This document shows positions 33,823-46,862 of a DNA stretch of 64,000 nucleotides, piece by piece. Numbering within the stretch: position 1 is the stretch's first letter; each line of letters opens with the position of its first letter. This DNA comes from Sipunculus nudus (lineage: Eukaryota; Annelida; Sipuncula; Golfingiida; Sipunculidae): contig CM049306.1 in the NCBI GenBank assembly GCA_026874595.1, positions 62,192,019 through 62,256,018 of the forward strand, in the 5' to 3' direction. The position numbers were made by a program, and so were the translations under genes. The notes beneath the pieces were generated by a model that ran no database searches, had not been told where the DNA came from, and was given only the letters and a program-made list of their open reading frames with translations.

Positions 33823-34553
33823 ATGTAAACAACACCTGACATGGTGTATGAAAAGTTAATGTAAGCTACTCTTTTCCATCAATTCCTTTGAAATTTCAGA
33901 TTTTAACAGATTAAATCCTTATGTAAATATGCTGTGAAAATTAAATCAACAGTGCTTACAGGGAAAAACGTGCCATTGCCAAAGTGGGACAAAATTTAAG
34001 GTATTGATTTTTTAATTTATGCTAATATCTTGATAAATTTGCAAAATTAAGATCAAATTTTGGATAAACAATTGAATCTTGATTAAATGAAGTTATATTC
34101 CTGAAACAAAGTTTCTAGCGTCAGCAATTCTCAAGTTAGGTGAGTAAATATATTTCCTGATTTTTTAAAAATTGCATTATATTTGGGCCCATAACTTCAA
34201 AATAATACCCAATACTGACCTAATTTTTGGTATGTTCATAGAAAATGTATGGAAGAATTTGAATACTAAATATTATCAAAAACAGATCAGTGGTTTTGAT
34301 ATTAGGCAGCCTTGAGGTGTAACAATGGCTTTTTTTATGGAAAACAGAGGGTTTTCCTTAATATCTCAAAGGAATGAAGTCCTAATGACCCAATTTACAA
34401 TATGGTGGGAGATCTGGGGGACATCTAATGGTAGGCAAAATTTTGGATTCATAGGTCCAACAGTTTCAAAACGTGCCCTGTGAACAGACGGCCGGCCAGA
34501 CGGACAAAGGACCACGACTTTAGCTCAGATGACTTATAATCAGCTCAGCTAAA
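33823..34553 (+). repeat. F1 3' half
   Basis: Collinear with the second half of 42891-45553 ('gatgtaaacaac', 'cataacttc', 'ggcagcct'), ending 'aatcagctcagctaaaaa'. The 5' part is missing. Confidence 0.75.
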
Positions 34554-34846
34554 AACCCAGGTATTTTTACATCAGCAGGAAATACAGCATTTCTACAAAT
34601 CACTTACCCACCTTAAAAACATTTAGAACAAAGCCCTGGTAGTGTTCAATGGTATTTAGATCTATTCCCTTAAAAAGAATGACTGACCATCCAACTGCTG
34701 GTGACTAAATGAACATATCTGAATTATGGTTTATTCTCTCCATAACGAACTACTTCCAGTTCTCCTTTATTACGATGGAGTCAGGGGTAAACAGCATTGT
34801 ACTTTTCTTGTGAGTGTGTTGAACAGTAAGGACCAGATATACTTAC

Positions 34847-34971
34847 AGACATCCCAATGTTCAATTTTTCTCCATTCTTGGCTTCCTCCACACCTTCATC
34901 AATCACCAAATTCATGAATGGGTCAAAACCTCGCAAGACCCCCGTCACAACACGGCCACCATTCAGTCTCA
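34847..34971 (-). CDS. SNRPG: snRNP Sm protein G, central exon (Sm fold)
   Basis: This 125-nt exon completes the Leu codon from the previous exon (T+TG), then encodes '[16 protein letters not shown]', '[13 protein letters not shown]' and '...NIGMS'. This is the Sm1 motif with the [11 protein letters not shown] signature that is characteristic of Sm-G and separates it from other Sm proteins. The acceptor is 'gttttcacag', the donor is 'gtaagtat', and exon phases agree on both sides. The product would act in U1, U2, U4 and U5 snRNPs, assembled in the cytoplasm and imported to the nucleus. Substitutions from vertebrate Sm-G are conservative, so the exon looks functional and not like a retrocopy. 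Confidence 0.94.
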
Positions 34972-35741
34972 CTGTGAAAACAAAAATTTAAAGTAACAGC
35001 AATGATTAAACATTCCAGTTTTAAATAATCAAAACTCCATATATATTATTATTTATCTAGCCGAGTTGCTCTCCATTACGTAAAAGTAAACAATCACTGG
35101 CAAATGTTAAATTACCATTACTTCTTTTAATACAACAAGCCTTAACTCAATTTACTGTTTAATTAATGTACAAATTAAAGAACTGTACATGCACAGAAAC
35201 ATCAACATTTCCCTTTCAATCTAAGTTGCAACATAAGTTGTGACTACAAAATGATACATGTATCTTGATAAATTACAGGGAAGTACTCAGAATAATCTGA
35301 GTGTTGAGCAGGAGTCTGTGACACAGAGTCATGGCACTGGATGAAGGCTCCCAAGGACAATTTTTATAATTCAATTGTGTTCAATGTGATTTCCTGACAT
35401 CTGAAGCAAACTTATTAAAGTCCAGACCTGCTGACAGTAATGGGAACACTGAAGGCCAAACACACTGTTAAAACAGGAACATACAGCTCAGCAAATGAGA
35501 CAGTCATGTTACTGCACCCAAAACTGCTCAAAAGAAGTCTGGTCAAAGTGAAATTAAACAGAACATATGTCGCTTAATACTGGACAAAATGATCACAAAT
35601 TACTTCATAATGGAAATAAACAGTACAATCAAATGCTCTGTGGCAATATGGACACCATCATGTGTGAGCCTTCAAATACATTCAGATCATGATCCCCTTC
35701 ACCAATGTCGGACAATCAAATACCACTTGGCACACCAAAGA

Positions 35742-37494
35742 AACTAGATGACCTGAGGTCACGCGCTTGCCGGAAATGATGTCAAGTTAGTCAGATGAAC
35801 GAGCAGTGTCAAAGTGAAAGAAAATAATCCATAGTTTGTGAAGAAAGAACCAATATTAACAAAGTTCCAAAGAAAATAAGATTTTGATATATTTTGATCA
35901 CCTTGACCTTGACCTTTGACTTATTTGAATAATAAACATAGGACTTACAGATATCATCACGATATATGACAAGTGTAATTTACAAAACGATTCCTGCAAA
36001 ACTGTGGCCAGTAGAATGCTACATGTGAGACGCAAGAACCAGGAAGCAGGCGAAATTGAGGACAACTGACAAACAGACAAACATACTGACAAACTGACCC
36101 AAGATTGAGAACAGATGACTTAATCATGTTATGAAGAAACCTCAGAGGAAGACAATAAGCTATAGTTTATGTAAATGAGGTTTATAGTTTTGGAGATATG
36201 GCCAAAAAATGATATGTTGTGCAAGTTTGAGTGCACCGCCCCCTAGCGGCCAATTCTGGAAAAAAAAAAATAGGCTTCGAGATATTAGTGTAAGACATAA
36301 GATGTAATAGTTTTAAAAAGATTCTTTCAAAACTGTGGCCTGTAGAATGCTATATGTGAGACGCAAGAACCGGCAAGCGAGCGAATTTGAGGAGAACTGA
36401 GAAACAGACGGACACACTGACAAAGTGACTCAAGATTGAGACCAAATGAAAACACCAGGTTTTTGGAAAGACCCAGAGGAAGAAAATAAGCTATAGTTTA
36501 TGTAAATGAGGTTTATAGTTTTAGAGATATGGCCAAAAAATGATATGTTGTGCAAGTTTGAGTGCACCGCCCCCTAGCGGCCAATTCTGGAAAATGAAAA
36601 ATCAGTTTCGAGATATTAGTGTAAGACATAAGATGTAATAGTTTTAAAAAGATTCTTTCAAAACTGTGGCCTGTAGAATGCTATATGTGAGACGCAAGAA
36701 CCGGCAAGCAAGTGGATTTGAGGACAACTGAGAAACAGACGGACACACTGACAAAGTGACTCAAGATTGAGTCGAAATGACTCCACCAGGATTTTGAAAA
36801 GACTCAGAGGAAGAAAATAAGCTATGGTTTATGTAATTGAGGCTTATAATTTTGGAGATATTGCCAAAACATGATATGTTGGAGAGGTTTGCACCCAGCG
36901 CCCCCTAGGGGCCAAATTCAAAAAATGAAAAATTGATTTCGAGATTATAGTGTAGGACTTACAATATGTCAGTTTCAAAAAGATTCCTGCAAAACTGTGG
37001 CCTCCAGGGCAAGATTACTGAAATCTCGAAATATCTCGTTTGACGAGATATTGTACGAGATATCGCGAGACTTTTAATAAAATCTTGCAGTACTTGTTAA
37101 ATGCTACCTGATGCAAAAAACTAGACCTCTCTAGCTTTAAAACTGACAAAGTTAGAAAAATATGACCCCTTATTTCAGAATATCATGACTTTTTCCCAAA
37201 AATTCGTAACCATGGTTACGGCAAATTTGAGTCAGCTACACACCAGATGACTGGCCTTGGAATGAAGTTTAAAATGAGCTATGTTTCAAGAAGATAAGAC
37301 TATAAGTGACAAAGATATGAAGAAAAAACCGTTTTAAGAAGTTTTGATGACCTTGACCTTGACCTTTGACCTGTATTGCCCAAAAACAATAGGCCCCGAG
37401 GACTTTTGCTTGTCTACTAGCTGTATAAGTTTCAAAGCAATTGCTGGAAAATTGTGGCCTGTACAGAGTACACAGACAGACAGACAGACAGACA
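35742..37494 (+). mobile_element. F2 element copy a, lacking the 3' hairpin
   Basis: It starts AACTAGATGACCTGAGGTCA (palindrome TGACCTGAGGTCA), then GCTTGCCGGAAAT. Three monomers of about 330 bp follow, with 'cgccccctagcggcc', 'ttcgagatatta' and 'gagacgcaagaacc'. It runs through a (CAGA)n tract directly into the next F2 start. Confidence 0.8.
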
Positions 37495-39958
37495 AACTAG
37501 ATGACCTGAGGTCACGCGCTTGCCGGAAATGATGTAAAGTTAGTCAGATGAACGAGCAGTGTCAAAGTGAAAGAAAATAATCCATAGATTGTGAAGAAAG
37601 AACGAATATTAACAAAGTTCTAAAGAAAATAAGATTTTGATATATTTTGATCACCTTGACCTTGACCTTTGACTTATTTGAATAATAAACAAAGGACTTC
37701 CAGATATCATTACGATATATGAAAAGTGTAATTTACAAAACGATTCCTGCAAAACTGTGGCCAGTAGAATGCTACATGTGAGACGCAAGAACCAGGAAGC
37801 AGGCGAAATTGAGGACAACTGACAAACAGACAAACATACTGACCCAAGATTGAGAACAGATGACTTGATCATGTTATGAAGAAACCTAAGAGGAAGATAA
37901 TAATCTATAGTTTATGTAAATGAGGTTAATAGTTTTGGAGATATGGGCAAAAAATGATATGTAGTGCAAGTTTGAGTGCACCGCCCCCTAGAGGCCAATT
38001 CTGGAAAATGAAAAATTGGTTTCGAGATATTAGTGTAAGACATAAGATGTAATAGTTTTAAAAGGATTCTTTCAAAACTGTGGCCTGTAGAATGCTTTAT
38101 GTGAGACGCAAGAACCGGCAAGCAAGCGAATTTGAGAACAACTGAGAAACAGACGGACATACAGACAAAGTGACTCAAGATTGAGACCAAATGAATACAC
38201 CAGGTTTTTGGAAAGACCCAGAGGAAGAAAATAAGCTATAGTTTATGTAAATGATTTTTATAGTTTTGGAGATATGGCCAAAAAATGATATGTTGTGCAA
38301 GTTTGAGTGCACCGCCCCCTAGCGGCCAATTCTGGACAATGAAAAATCGGTTTCGAGATAATAGTGTAAGACATAAGATGTAATAGTTTTAAAAGGATTC
38401 TTTCAAAACTGTGTCTTGTAGAATGCTATATGTGAGACGCAAGAACCGGCAAGCAAGCGGATTTGAGGACAACTGAGAAACAGACGGACACACAGACAAA
38501 GTGACTCAAGATTGAGACCAAATGAATACACCAGGTTTTTTGAAAGACCCAGAGGAAGAAAATAAGCTATAGTTTATGTAAATTAGGTTTATAGTTTTGG
38601 AGATATGGCCAAAAAATGATATGTTGTGCAAGTTTGAGTGCACCGCCCCCTAGCGGCCAATTCTGGAAAATGAAAAATCCGTTTCGAGATAATAGTGTAA
38701 GACATAAGATGTAATAGTTTGAAAAGGATTCTTTCAAAACTGTGTCCTGTAGAACGCTATATGTGAGACGCAAGAACCGGCAAGCAAGCGGATTTGAGGA
38801 CAACTGAGAAACAGACGGACACACTGACAAAGTGACTCAAGATTGAGTCGAAATGACTACTCCAGGATTCAGAAAGACTCAGAGGATGAAAATAAGCTAT
38901 AGTTTATGTAATTGAGGCTCACAGTTTTGGAGATATTGCCAAAACATGATATGTTGGAGAGGTTTGTACCCAGCGCCCCCTAGCGGCCGAATTAAAAAAA
39001 TGAAAAATTGATTTCGAGATAATAGTGTAGGACTTAAGATATGTCAGTTTCAAAAAGATTCCTGCAAAACTGTAACCTCCAGGGCAAGATTACTGAAATC
39101 TCGAAATATCTGGTTTGACGAGATATTGTACGAGATATCGCGAGAATTTTAATAAAATCTTGCAGTACTTGTTAAATGCTACCTGATGCAAAAAACTAGA
39201 CCTCTCTAGCTTTAAAACTGACAAAGTTAGAAAAATAAGACCCCTTATTTCAGAATATCATGACTTTTTCCCAAAAATTTGTAACCATGGTTACGGCAAA
39301 TTTGAGTCAGCTACACACCAGATGACTGGCCTTGGAATGACGTTTAAAATGAGCTATGTTTGAAGAAGATACCACTAACAGTTACAAAGATATGAAGAAA
39401 AAACCGTTTTGAGAAGTTTTGATGACCTTGACCTTGACCTTGGACCTATGTCGCCCAATAACAATAGGCCTCCAGGACTTTCCCTTGTCTATCAGCTGTG
39501 TAAGTTTAAAAGAAATTGCTGCAAAATTGTAGCCTGTAGAGAGTACACAGACAGACAGACAAACAAACAAACAGACAAACAGACATCCGCGACTGACCAA
39601 CCTGCTTGCAGAAATCGAAGATTTCCGGCAAGCAACAAACAGACATCCGCGACTGACCAACCTGCTTGCAGAAATCGAAGATTTCCGGCAAGCAACAAAC
39701 AGACATCCGCGACCGACCAACCTGCTTGCAGAAATCGAAGATTTCCGGCAAGCAACAAACAAACAGACAAACAGACATCCGCGACTGACCAACCTGCTTG
39801 CAGAAATCGATGATTTCCGGCAAGCAACAAACAGACAAACAGACATCCGCGACTGACCAACCTGCTTGCAGAAATCGAAGATTTCCGGCAAGCAATAAAC
39901 AGACAGTTGCGACTGGCCAACCTGCCTGCAGAAATGGAAGATTTCCGGCAACCAATTA
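37495..39958 (+). mobile_element. F2 element copy b with tandem 3' ends
   Basis: The start is the same as copy a. About four monomers follow, then a conserved 3' domain ('gtaaccatggttac', 'gatgaccttgacc', 'aacaataggcct', 'aaaattgtagcctg') and the terminal hairpin array at 39585-39958. The terminal ATTTCCGGCAAGC is the reverse complement of the 5' GCTTGCCGGAAAT. Confidence 0.85.
39585..39958 (+). repeat. 60-bp tandem repeats of the F2 3' hairpin (about six copies)
   Basis: Each unit has 'catccgcgactgacc', 'aacctgcttgcag', then the hairpin GAAATCGAAGATTTCC and 'ggcaagca'. Spacing is 60, 60, 76, 63 and 62 bases. The last unit is diverged ('gaaatggaag', 'ggcaacca'). Confidence 0.9.
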
Positions 39959-41520
39959 AAAAAAAAACGGTTCGGGTCCTTTCCTGAAGGACTCACCGAC
40001 TGAAACTTTGGACAGCAATCACCTGCATGCGCACAGATGCGCAGGCACGCGTTTTAGGTCTGACCAGGTCTGACCAGGTCTGAGGGCACACTGGAATGGT
40101 GACATTCCTATGGCCCTGAGAAAATGGTCAGCCCGTCCGGTATATTTATTCACAAGTTTTTACCAGGAAATGGCCGTGGTCCCCGCTACGCCAATTAATT
40201 CATCCCGTCGGCTGCGGGCCTGAATTGGCATTTGGCCCGATGGACCCTACACAAAACGAGCAAACTGCGCTGATTGTCGCTCATACCTACACGAGTCTTT
40301 GTCTTACTAAAACGCGTGTCATCGTGCATTCCTGCATGACTCTGTGCATTCAGGTTTCCCTCCGTTTATAAAGTTTATATGGACATACTGACAAAGTGAC
40401 ACAAGACCGAGACCAGATGACTTAACCAGGTTATGGAGAAGACTCAGACGAAGAACATAAGCTATGGTTTATGTAATTGAGTCTTTGGGTTTTAGAGATA
40501 TGGCCAATATGATGATATGTGTGTGAGGGTCATGTGCAGCGCCCCCTAGCGGCCAATTCTGGAAAATGAAAAATCGGTTTCGAGATATTAGTGTAAGACA
40601 TAAGATGTAATAGTTTTAAAAGGATTCTTTCAAAACTGTGTCCTGTAGAATGCTATATGTGAGACGCAAGAACCGGCAAGCAAGCGGATTTGAGGACAAC
40701 TGAGAAACAGACGGACACACAGACAAAGTGACACAAGATTGAGACCAGATGACTAAACGAGTTCATGAAGAAGACTTAGAGGAAAAAAATACAATATAGT
40801 TTTTGTAATTGAGGCTTATAATTTTGGAGATATTGCCAAAACATGATATGTTGGAGAGGTTTGCACCCAGCGCCCCCTAGCGGCCGAATTAAAAAAATGA
40901 AAAATTGATTTCGAGATAATAGTGTAGGACTTAAGATATGCCAGTTTCAAAAAGATTCCTGCAAAACTGTGGCCTCCAGGGCAAGATTACTGAAATCTCG
41001 AAATATCTCGTTTGACGAGATATTATACGAGATATTGCGAGACTCTTAATAGAATCTTGTAGTACTAGGTGAATGCTACCTGAAGCAAAAAACTAGACCT
41101 CTGTAGCTTTAAAACTGACAAATTTAGAAAAATATCAGCACTTTTCCCCAAAAATGCGTTACCATGGTTACCGCAAATTGTGTCAGCTACACACCAGAAA
41201 ACAGGCCTTGGAATGACGATTAAAATGAGCTACTGTTGAAGTAGATACGACCAATATTAACACAGATATGAACAAAAAACCGTTTTGTATACTTTTGATG
41301 ACCTTGACCTTGACATTTGACCTATAATGCCCAAAAACAATAGGCCTCCAGGACTTTTGCTTGTCTACCAGCTGTATAAGTTTGAAAGCAATTGCTGGAA
41401 AATTGTGGCCTGTAGAGAGTACACAGACAGACAGACAAACAAACAAACAAACAGACAAACAGACATCCGCGACTGACCAACCTGCTTGCAGAAATCGAAG
41501 ATTTCCGGCAAGCAACAAAC
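39850..41520 (+). repeat. 1,671-bp block duplicated at 47021-48691 (first copy)
   Basis: Every stretch compared between the two copies is identical, with a constant offset of 7,171. The block includes an F2 3' hairpin pair, a GC-richer segment (39960-40375), two F2 monomers and the F2 3' domain. Confidence 0.85.
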
Positions 41521-41688
41521 AGACATCCGCGACCGACCAACCTGCTTGCAGAAATCGAAGATTTCCGGCAAGCAACAAACAAACAGACAAACAGACATCC
41601 GCGACTGACCAACCTGCTTGCAGAAATCGATGATTTCCGGCAAGCAACAAACAGACAAACAGACATCCGCGACTGACCTAGCCATGAC
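41467..41688 (+). repeat. F2 3' hairpin array (three copies plus a fragment)
   Basis: Hairpins near 41491, 41551 and 41627. The fourth unit breaks off at 'cgcgactgacc', where the gene-like island starts. Confidence 0.85.
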
Positions 41689-41890
41689 AACATGACACTC
41701 AGGCTTTCGGAAAAAAAACTGATAGGGCCTGGAGTCATGATGGCAGTCACAACAGAACGCCCATTCTAAGGGTCGGATCAAAATATTTGCTGTCTGGTAT
41801 TATTTGGCATTACAGGCTTATATAGTCGTATTATATGTGCTAAATATCAAAGAAAAAATGTTGTTACACAAAAATAATTACAATTATTAC

Positions 41891-41957
41891 CTCCTTTCAT
41901 CGCTATTGCACCGATTAACGTGAAGCGGTACTTCTCATTCAAAACTAAATGTGTCAT
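41891..41957 (-). CDS. Candidate first coding exon (unknown, possibly alternative SNRPG start)
   Basis: An ATG in good context (gccgATG-like: 'gcgccatga') opens 22 codons, MTHLVLNEKYRFTLIGAIAM then K-G, followed by one base and a donor-like GGAG|GTAATA. No family is recognised. The one-base overhang is the same phase as needed by the Sm-G exon at 34847-34971, so splicing to it would keep frame. That match has about a one-in-three chance of arising by accident. Upstream minus-strand sequence carries 'ggcttccgacttcc' words as in housekeeping promoters. The exon could equally be a captured or dead fragment. Confidence 0.3.
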
Positions 41958-42384
41958 GGCGCGGTCGTGTATGTAAACTTGGAAGTCGGAAGCCGGAAGC
42001 CGGAAACCAACGAAAGCAGTTTAAAGCATATACAAAATGCTAACGTTTCAATACCGTTTTGTTTTTCCCCGATAGAATAAGATCTTTTTTTATCATTTTG
42101 TGAAGAATAATAGTTATCCATAGTTTAATCTGAACGTTATGGAAGATTTTGTGCTCGGAAGCCATCTCGGAAGTCAGTCAGAAGTGCTTGGATGTTATCC
42201 AATGTGTATAACTCGGAAGTCACAGAGACGCACTGTGCCCAAAATGCAGTTTCATTATAATTATAGTTACATGCATATATTAAAATTGCTTATGCATGAT
42301 TCTGCTTTTAATGTGTGTATAATGCAATACATGATACATAATTGGAAAACTATAAGTTCTTATTTTTTTTTTTAATTTAATATA

Positions 42385-42388
<4 letters not shown>

Positions 42389-42437
<49 letters not shown>
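42389..42437. repeat. (TA)n microsatellite
   Basis: Almost uninterrupted TA dinucleotides inside the island. Confidence 0.9.
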
Positions 42438-42439
<2 letters not shown>

Positions 42440-42890
42440 TCGGTGTTATTATCGAGTAAAGTGTGATAACGGAAATACTTCCTCTCTCATTATACTAGTA
42501 TATATTTGGATGCTCTCTCAGTGGAGTAAATCACCAATTTATGAATTGGAAAGTAATAAATATAATAATGAAATTGCTAGGGAATAAAAAAAAAGTAATC
42601 TGGAAAAGAAATGAAAATTAAGAGATATTACGTCTGAACGGGCTTGCGCCCCCTATGGATGCACCACTGAATAATAAATATGGTATGATTAACCCATGTA
42701 CGGCATTAAAAATACAGTTATAAATTACGATGTCATTCAAAATAAAATATATTGTAATATATTTTCCATACGTTGAACAAATATGAAAATTAAATATATC
42801 CCAGAAGATCATCGCTGGAACAAACATGCATGTATCATATGCAAAACGAAATGTCTTTCAATATGTTAGAGTTCAACGATATTTAAAAAA

Positions 42891-45553
42891 AACAAGGGAC
42901 CTATGGGTCACGGCGCTCAGCTGTTATATATGATAAAAAAATATGATTTAGAAATGAGGCACATGCTGGTTTTGTGTGGTAATAAGTATAAGCTGTATTA
43001 TGAGTTGTTGTTGTTAAGCTTATGTATGATTTTGATAGTACCTTTGGAGACAGAGAAGAGAATTGATTTCATTTATTTTATTAACAAATGGAGTACTATT
43101 GTCACACAGATTTTGACTTGGCCATATAACTTATAAGCAGAACATATAATATAAGAGTTTAACTATTTATTAAAAAAATTACAAATATTGTCCCAGATAT
43201 AATTTTTATTTAAAATAATAAGAGAATCGTATGATTTTTAAAATGAAATATAACTGATATGATTATTAAAATAATATTAAAGAATATATTCATGAATGCA
43301 TTCATGAATACATTTGGAAAGTATTTGCACTGGTATTCATATACTTTCATTTTTTCCTGAATTCCCATTCTTTATGCAAGAAATTTTATAATGGAGTACA
43401 TATTCATATTCGTATTTAAATACAATTGCAAAGTATTCCCACCATGTCTGGTATTTATTCAGTTTTCACCAAACAATGGTGTTGAGAATCCAGAATGTAC
43501 AAAATTCACACATTTAAATTATGATCATAAGTACCTGGTTTTATGGCTTTTATTTATATTAAAAAAAAAATAAATGTGATATATTTATTTGGGACTAATT
43601 TCACATCAATGTACACACTAGACACAGTAGGAATCTAGATTAATATTATCAACTGCATCTTTGTCTATCATTAATTTCCTTCATATGATCCCTAATGATT
43701 AGTAATGAATAATATGATTTATTTTTTTATTATTAAAATTGAACTGAAAAATGCCATAGGTGACTGCATGGTGTTATTTGGAATACGTGACATTCTATCT
43801 ATCAATACAAGATTCTTATATCATCAGTAACTGCAAGTTATTTCCCTATTAATATAAACTAACAAATTCCTTTTCTATTTTTCTTTAATTTGTTATTAAA
43901 AACCAATAAAAATTGATTAATTTATTGTTATGTTGTTGGTTAAAACTACTTGATGAGTTGGGTTGGACACCTGGATCAACTGTGGCTGGCCATAAGCTGC
44001 CTTGCTGCCCCGGTATCTGCCTCACCTCAAGCGTGCATAATTTGCTGAAAGTTCAACAAGGTCAACATACAGGTGACTCAAGAGTGGCTGGAGAGAGCCA
44101 AGGTCTGACATGGTCTCATAAAAACATTAATAAAAGCTACAATTTTTTGCCAATTTCTTTCAGCTTTCTAAACTAAAAAGCTGAAATCCATGTGTGTGCA
44201 TGATATGAAAATTATATAAACAGAGCTCACATTAAACAAAAGTGAAATGGTCAAAGTTGGGCAAAATTTAAGGTACTAATTTTATATTTATACTAATAAC
44301 TTATAAAATTTTAAAAATTCAGAACTAATTTTGGGTATTCAATTGAATCTTGATTAAATAATGTTACATCCCTGACAAAAAATCTCTAGCTTCAGCAAGC
44401 CCCTTGTTAAGGGAGTAAATGTATTTCTTGATTTTTTACAAAGTGCATATTGTTTGGGCCCATAACTTAAAAGAATTACGCAATACTGACATCATTTCTG
44501 GCATGTGCACAGAGAATGTATTGAAAAACATGTATATTATATATGATTAAAGTCAGATCAGTGGTTTTGATATTAGGCAGTATTGAAGTGTAATAATGGG
44601 TTTTTAATTGAAAAATGAAGTTTTTCATTAATATCTCAAAGGTATTAAGTCCTAGTGACCAAATTCTTGGCATGGTAGGGAATTTTAGAGACATCTAATT
44701 GTATGCCAGATTTTAGGAACTGAGAGCTTAAGCTGGGGAGCTGAGCTCTTGCAAACTGCATAACACTAGCCTGATGTAAACAATATGTTACATGGTGCTT
44801 GAAAACTTGAATAAAATCTACAGTTTTTGATCAACTGGTTTCAAATTTTTGGTGTTAACAGACAAAATGCTAACAAAAACATGCTGAGAAAATTAAATCC
44901 ACAGTACTTACAGGAAAAAAACGTGCCATGGTCAAAGTTAGGCAAAATTTAAGGTACCAATTTTTTGTTTTTGCTAATATTTTAAAAAATTTAAAAGATT
45001 TTGATCTAATTTTGGGTATACAATTTAATTTTGATTAATTAAAGTTATATTACTTGAAAAAAAGTCCATAGCTTTAACAAGTTTTGTGTTAAGTGATCAA
45101 ATATCTTTCCTGATTTTTTACAAAATGCATTATGTTCTGGCCCATAACTTTCTTAAATTATATAATACAGACATAATTTCAGGCATGTACATAGGAACTA
45201 TATAGAGGAATATTTATGGTAAATATGAGGAAAAACAGATGAGTGGTTTTGATATTAGGCAGCCCTAAAGTGTGAAAATAGGTTTTTAATAAAAAATTGA
45301 GGTTTTTCCTTAATTTCTCAAAGGAACAAAGTCGCAAAGACCCAGTTTTCGGCTTGGTAGGAGATCTTGGGGACAGCTAACATTATGCCAAATTTTGGAT
45401 TCCTAAGTCTTACGGTTTCAAAACGTGCCACATCTACGGACGGACGGACGGACGGACGGACGGACTGACGGACGGACGGACGGACAGACGGACGGACGAC
45501 GGACAATGGACCACGACTATAGCTCAGATGACTTATAGTCAGCTGAGCTAAAA
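42891..45553 (+). mobile_element. F1 element, complete reference copy (about 2.66 kb)
   Basis: It starts AACAAGGGACCTATGGGTCA, then GCTCAGCTG. It ends in the hairpin AGCTCAGATGACT-TAT-AGTCAGCTGAGCT and AAAA. It has no insertion, so it serves as the empty-site reference for F1 copies at 719 and 23621. An (ACGG)n tract lies at 45437-45496. No domain-bearing frame is present, so it is non-autonomous. Confidence 0.85.
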
Positions 45554-46862
45554 ATGTTACATTTATATCTTAGAAAAGGAATACAACATTCCAGATAATA
45601 TATATCATGTATTATTATAAAATTTGATCGATTTACGAATTTAAGCAAATATTTTTTAAAAACTAAAATTAATTCTTTTTCAAGTTTTTGACTCTTTCTT
45701 TCAAACTTTATCAATCTCGATATTTATATTTTATTAATTTCACTCCTGATGTTTCAACATCACATTTCAACTTCAAATATATGGATATTTATTAATATAT
45801 TAAAGTATGTTTGCAACTGATTGCATGATAAGGGCATATAACCAGAATGTGCTCCCTTCAACTTCATATAACTGTACGATTACAAGGATCTCGATAAGAA
45901 ATTACAATTTTGTTTATATAATATATATATATAAATGCAACCGGACCATGAAATGTAAAATAATATTTGGCATAAAAAGTATTACATAATAGATAAGAGT
46001 CTAAGAGATTCATAATCCTGATGAATTTTTTTTGGTCAATGGAAGAGGAAAATGTTTTCAATTTATACATAAAAAAAAATAAAATATTTTGTTCGAAACA
46101 ACTTGTAAAGACGGTTTTTTGGTTCTGTCAAATTTTCTGTTTAAGTCTCTATGATATTATCAGGGTGATTTTTAAAGGGGCACATGTATAAAATATTATC
46201 AAAACCTTTATTTTTTTTATGTTTCCATCAACATAAAATGCGGTAACAGCGTAAAATATTGATGAGTTAAAATAATCTTGTTTTACAAAATGGAATAAAA
46301 TATCAATATAATATATTATTAAAAAAACAGCATCATGAATGTTACAAAACAGATTGAATTTATTAAAAATACATGATACTGAAGAAACTGAAAATGCTTG
46401 ACACGTTTGCTGACGATATGATGACCAGTGCATATGCCATTACTGGCTTCCGAGTTTTACACATTTGGACCATATCTTGGCATTTCCGAGCAAAAAATAG
46501 TCATTAACTTCGGATGAATCACTTTGATTATTTAACATGATGATAGAAAAGACCTTATTCTATCCATAAAAATAAAAAGATTCTTTCCATTGATAAAGTA
46601 GCATTTTAATTATGCTTCGATCATTGCTTTAAAAAAAGTCCTTGCTTCCGACTTCGGACTTCCGAGTTTTACACATAGCCGTTTGGAAATCCCCTACCGG
46701 AAGTTATGATTCTCCCGCTGACAGACGTGGAGACGAGTTTTTCGAGTAAAACCAGCCTCGGAATTAAAAACTGCTGCACGTTTACACGTAAGTCAACCGT
46801 GGATGTAATAATTATTATTTTCCCCAACAGGATAACGTCAATTTTTGTCTTAACTCAGGAAA
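45554..46862. other. AT-rich island sequence and possible promoter
   Basis: No gene is recognised at 45554-46640. At 46690-46787 a GC-richer stretch with CCGGAAGT could be a promoter with a 5' leader. A very short putative intron (46788-46830, 'gtaagt' to 'ccccaacag') precedes the ATG at 46863. Confidence 0.4.

Larger units (their letters stand above)
31335..34846 (-). other. SNRPG intron between exons at 34847 and 31281 (3.5 kb)
   Basis: The intron has canonical GT and AG ends (donor 'gtaagtat'). It holds a duplicated TATTAC-repeat block (31438-31990), a second TATTAC tract (33360-33505), a G-run (33692-33713) and an F1 3' half (33823-34553). The rest is AT-rich with no gene seen. Confidence 0.8.

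Noticed and set aside
35898-36092. Recurrent minus-strand frames starting MSVCLSVCQLSS (also 37651, 56712)
   Set aside because: Translation of the F2 5' monomer, repeated with its element.
39382-39996. Long minus-strand frame (204 codons) rich in Cys, Phe, Val and Leu
   Set aside because: It is the translation of the F2 3' domain and its 60-bp hairpin repeats, open in all three minus frames because the units contain few stops. The same holds for the frames at 41183-41781, 48354-48754, 54838-55071, 56230-56577 and 57601-58188.
39585-41688. Regularly spaced short repeats resembling a CRISPR array
   Set aside because: There are no unique spacers. The whole 60-bp unit repeats, each containing an F2 terminal hairpin, in a eukaryotic repeat context.
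45318-45506. Minus-strand frame with VRPSVRPSVRPS repeats
   Set aside because: Translation of the (ACGG)n tract at the F1 3' end.
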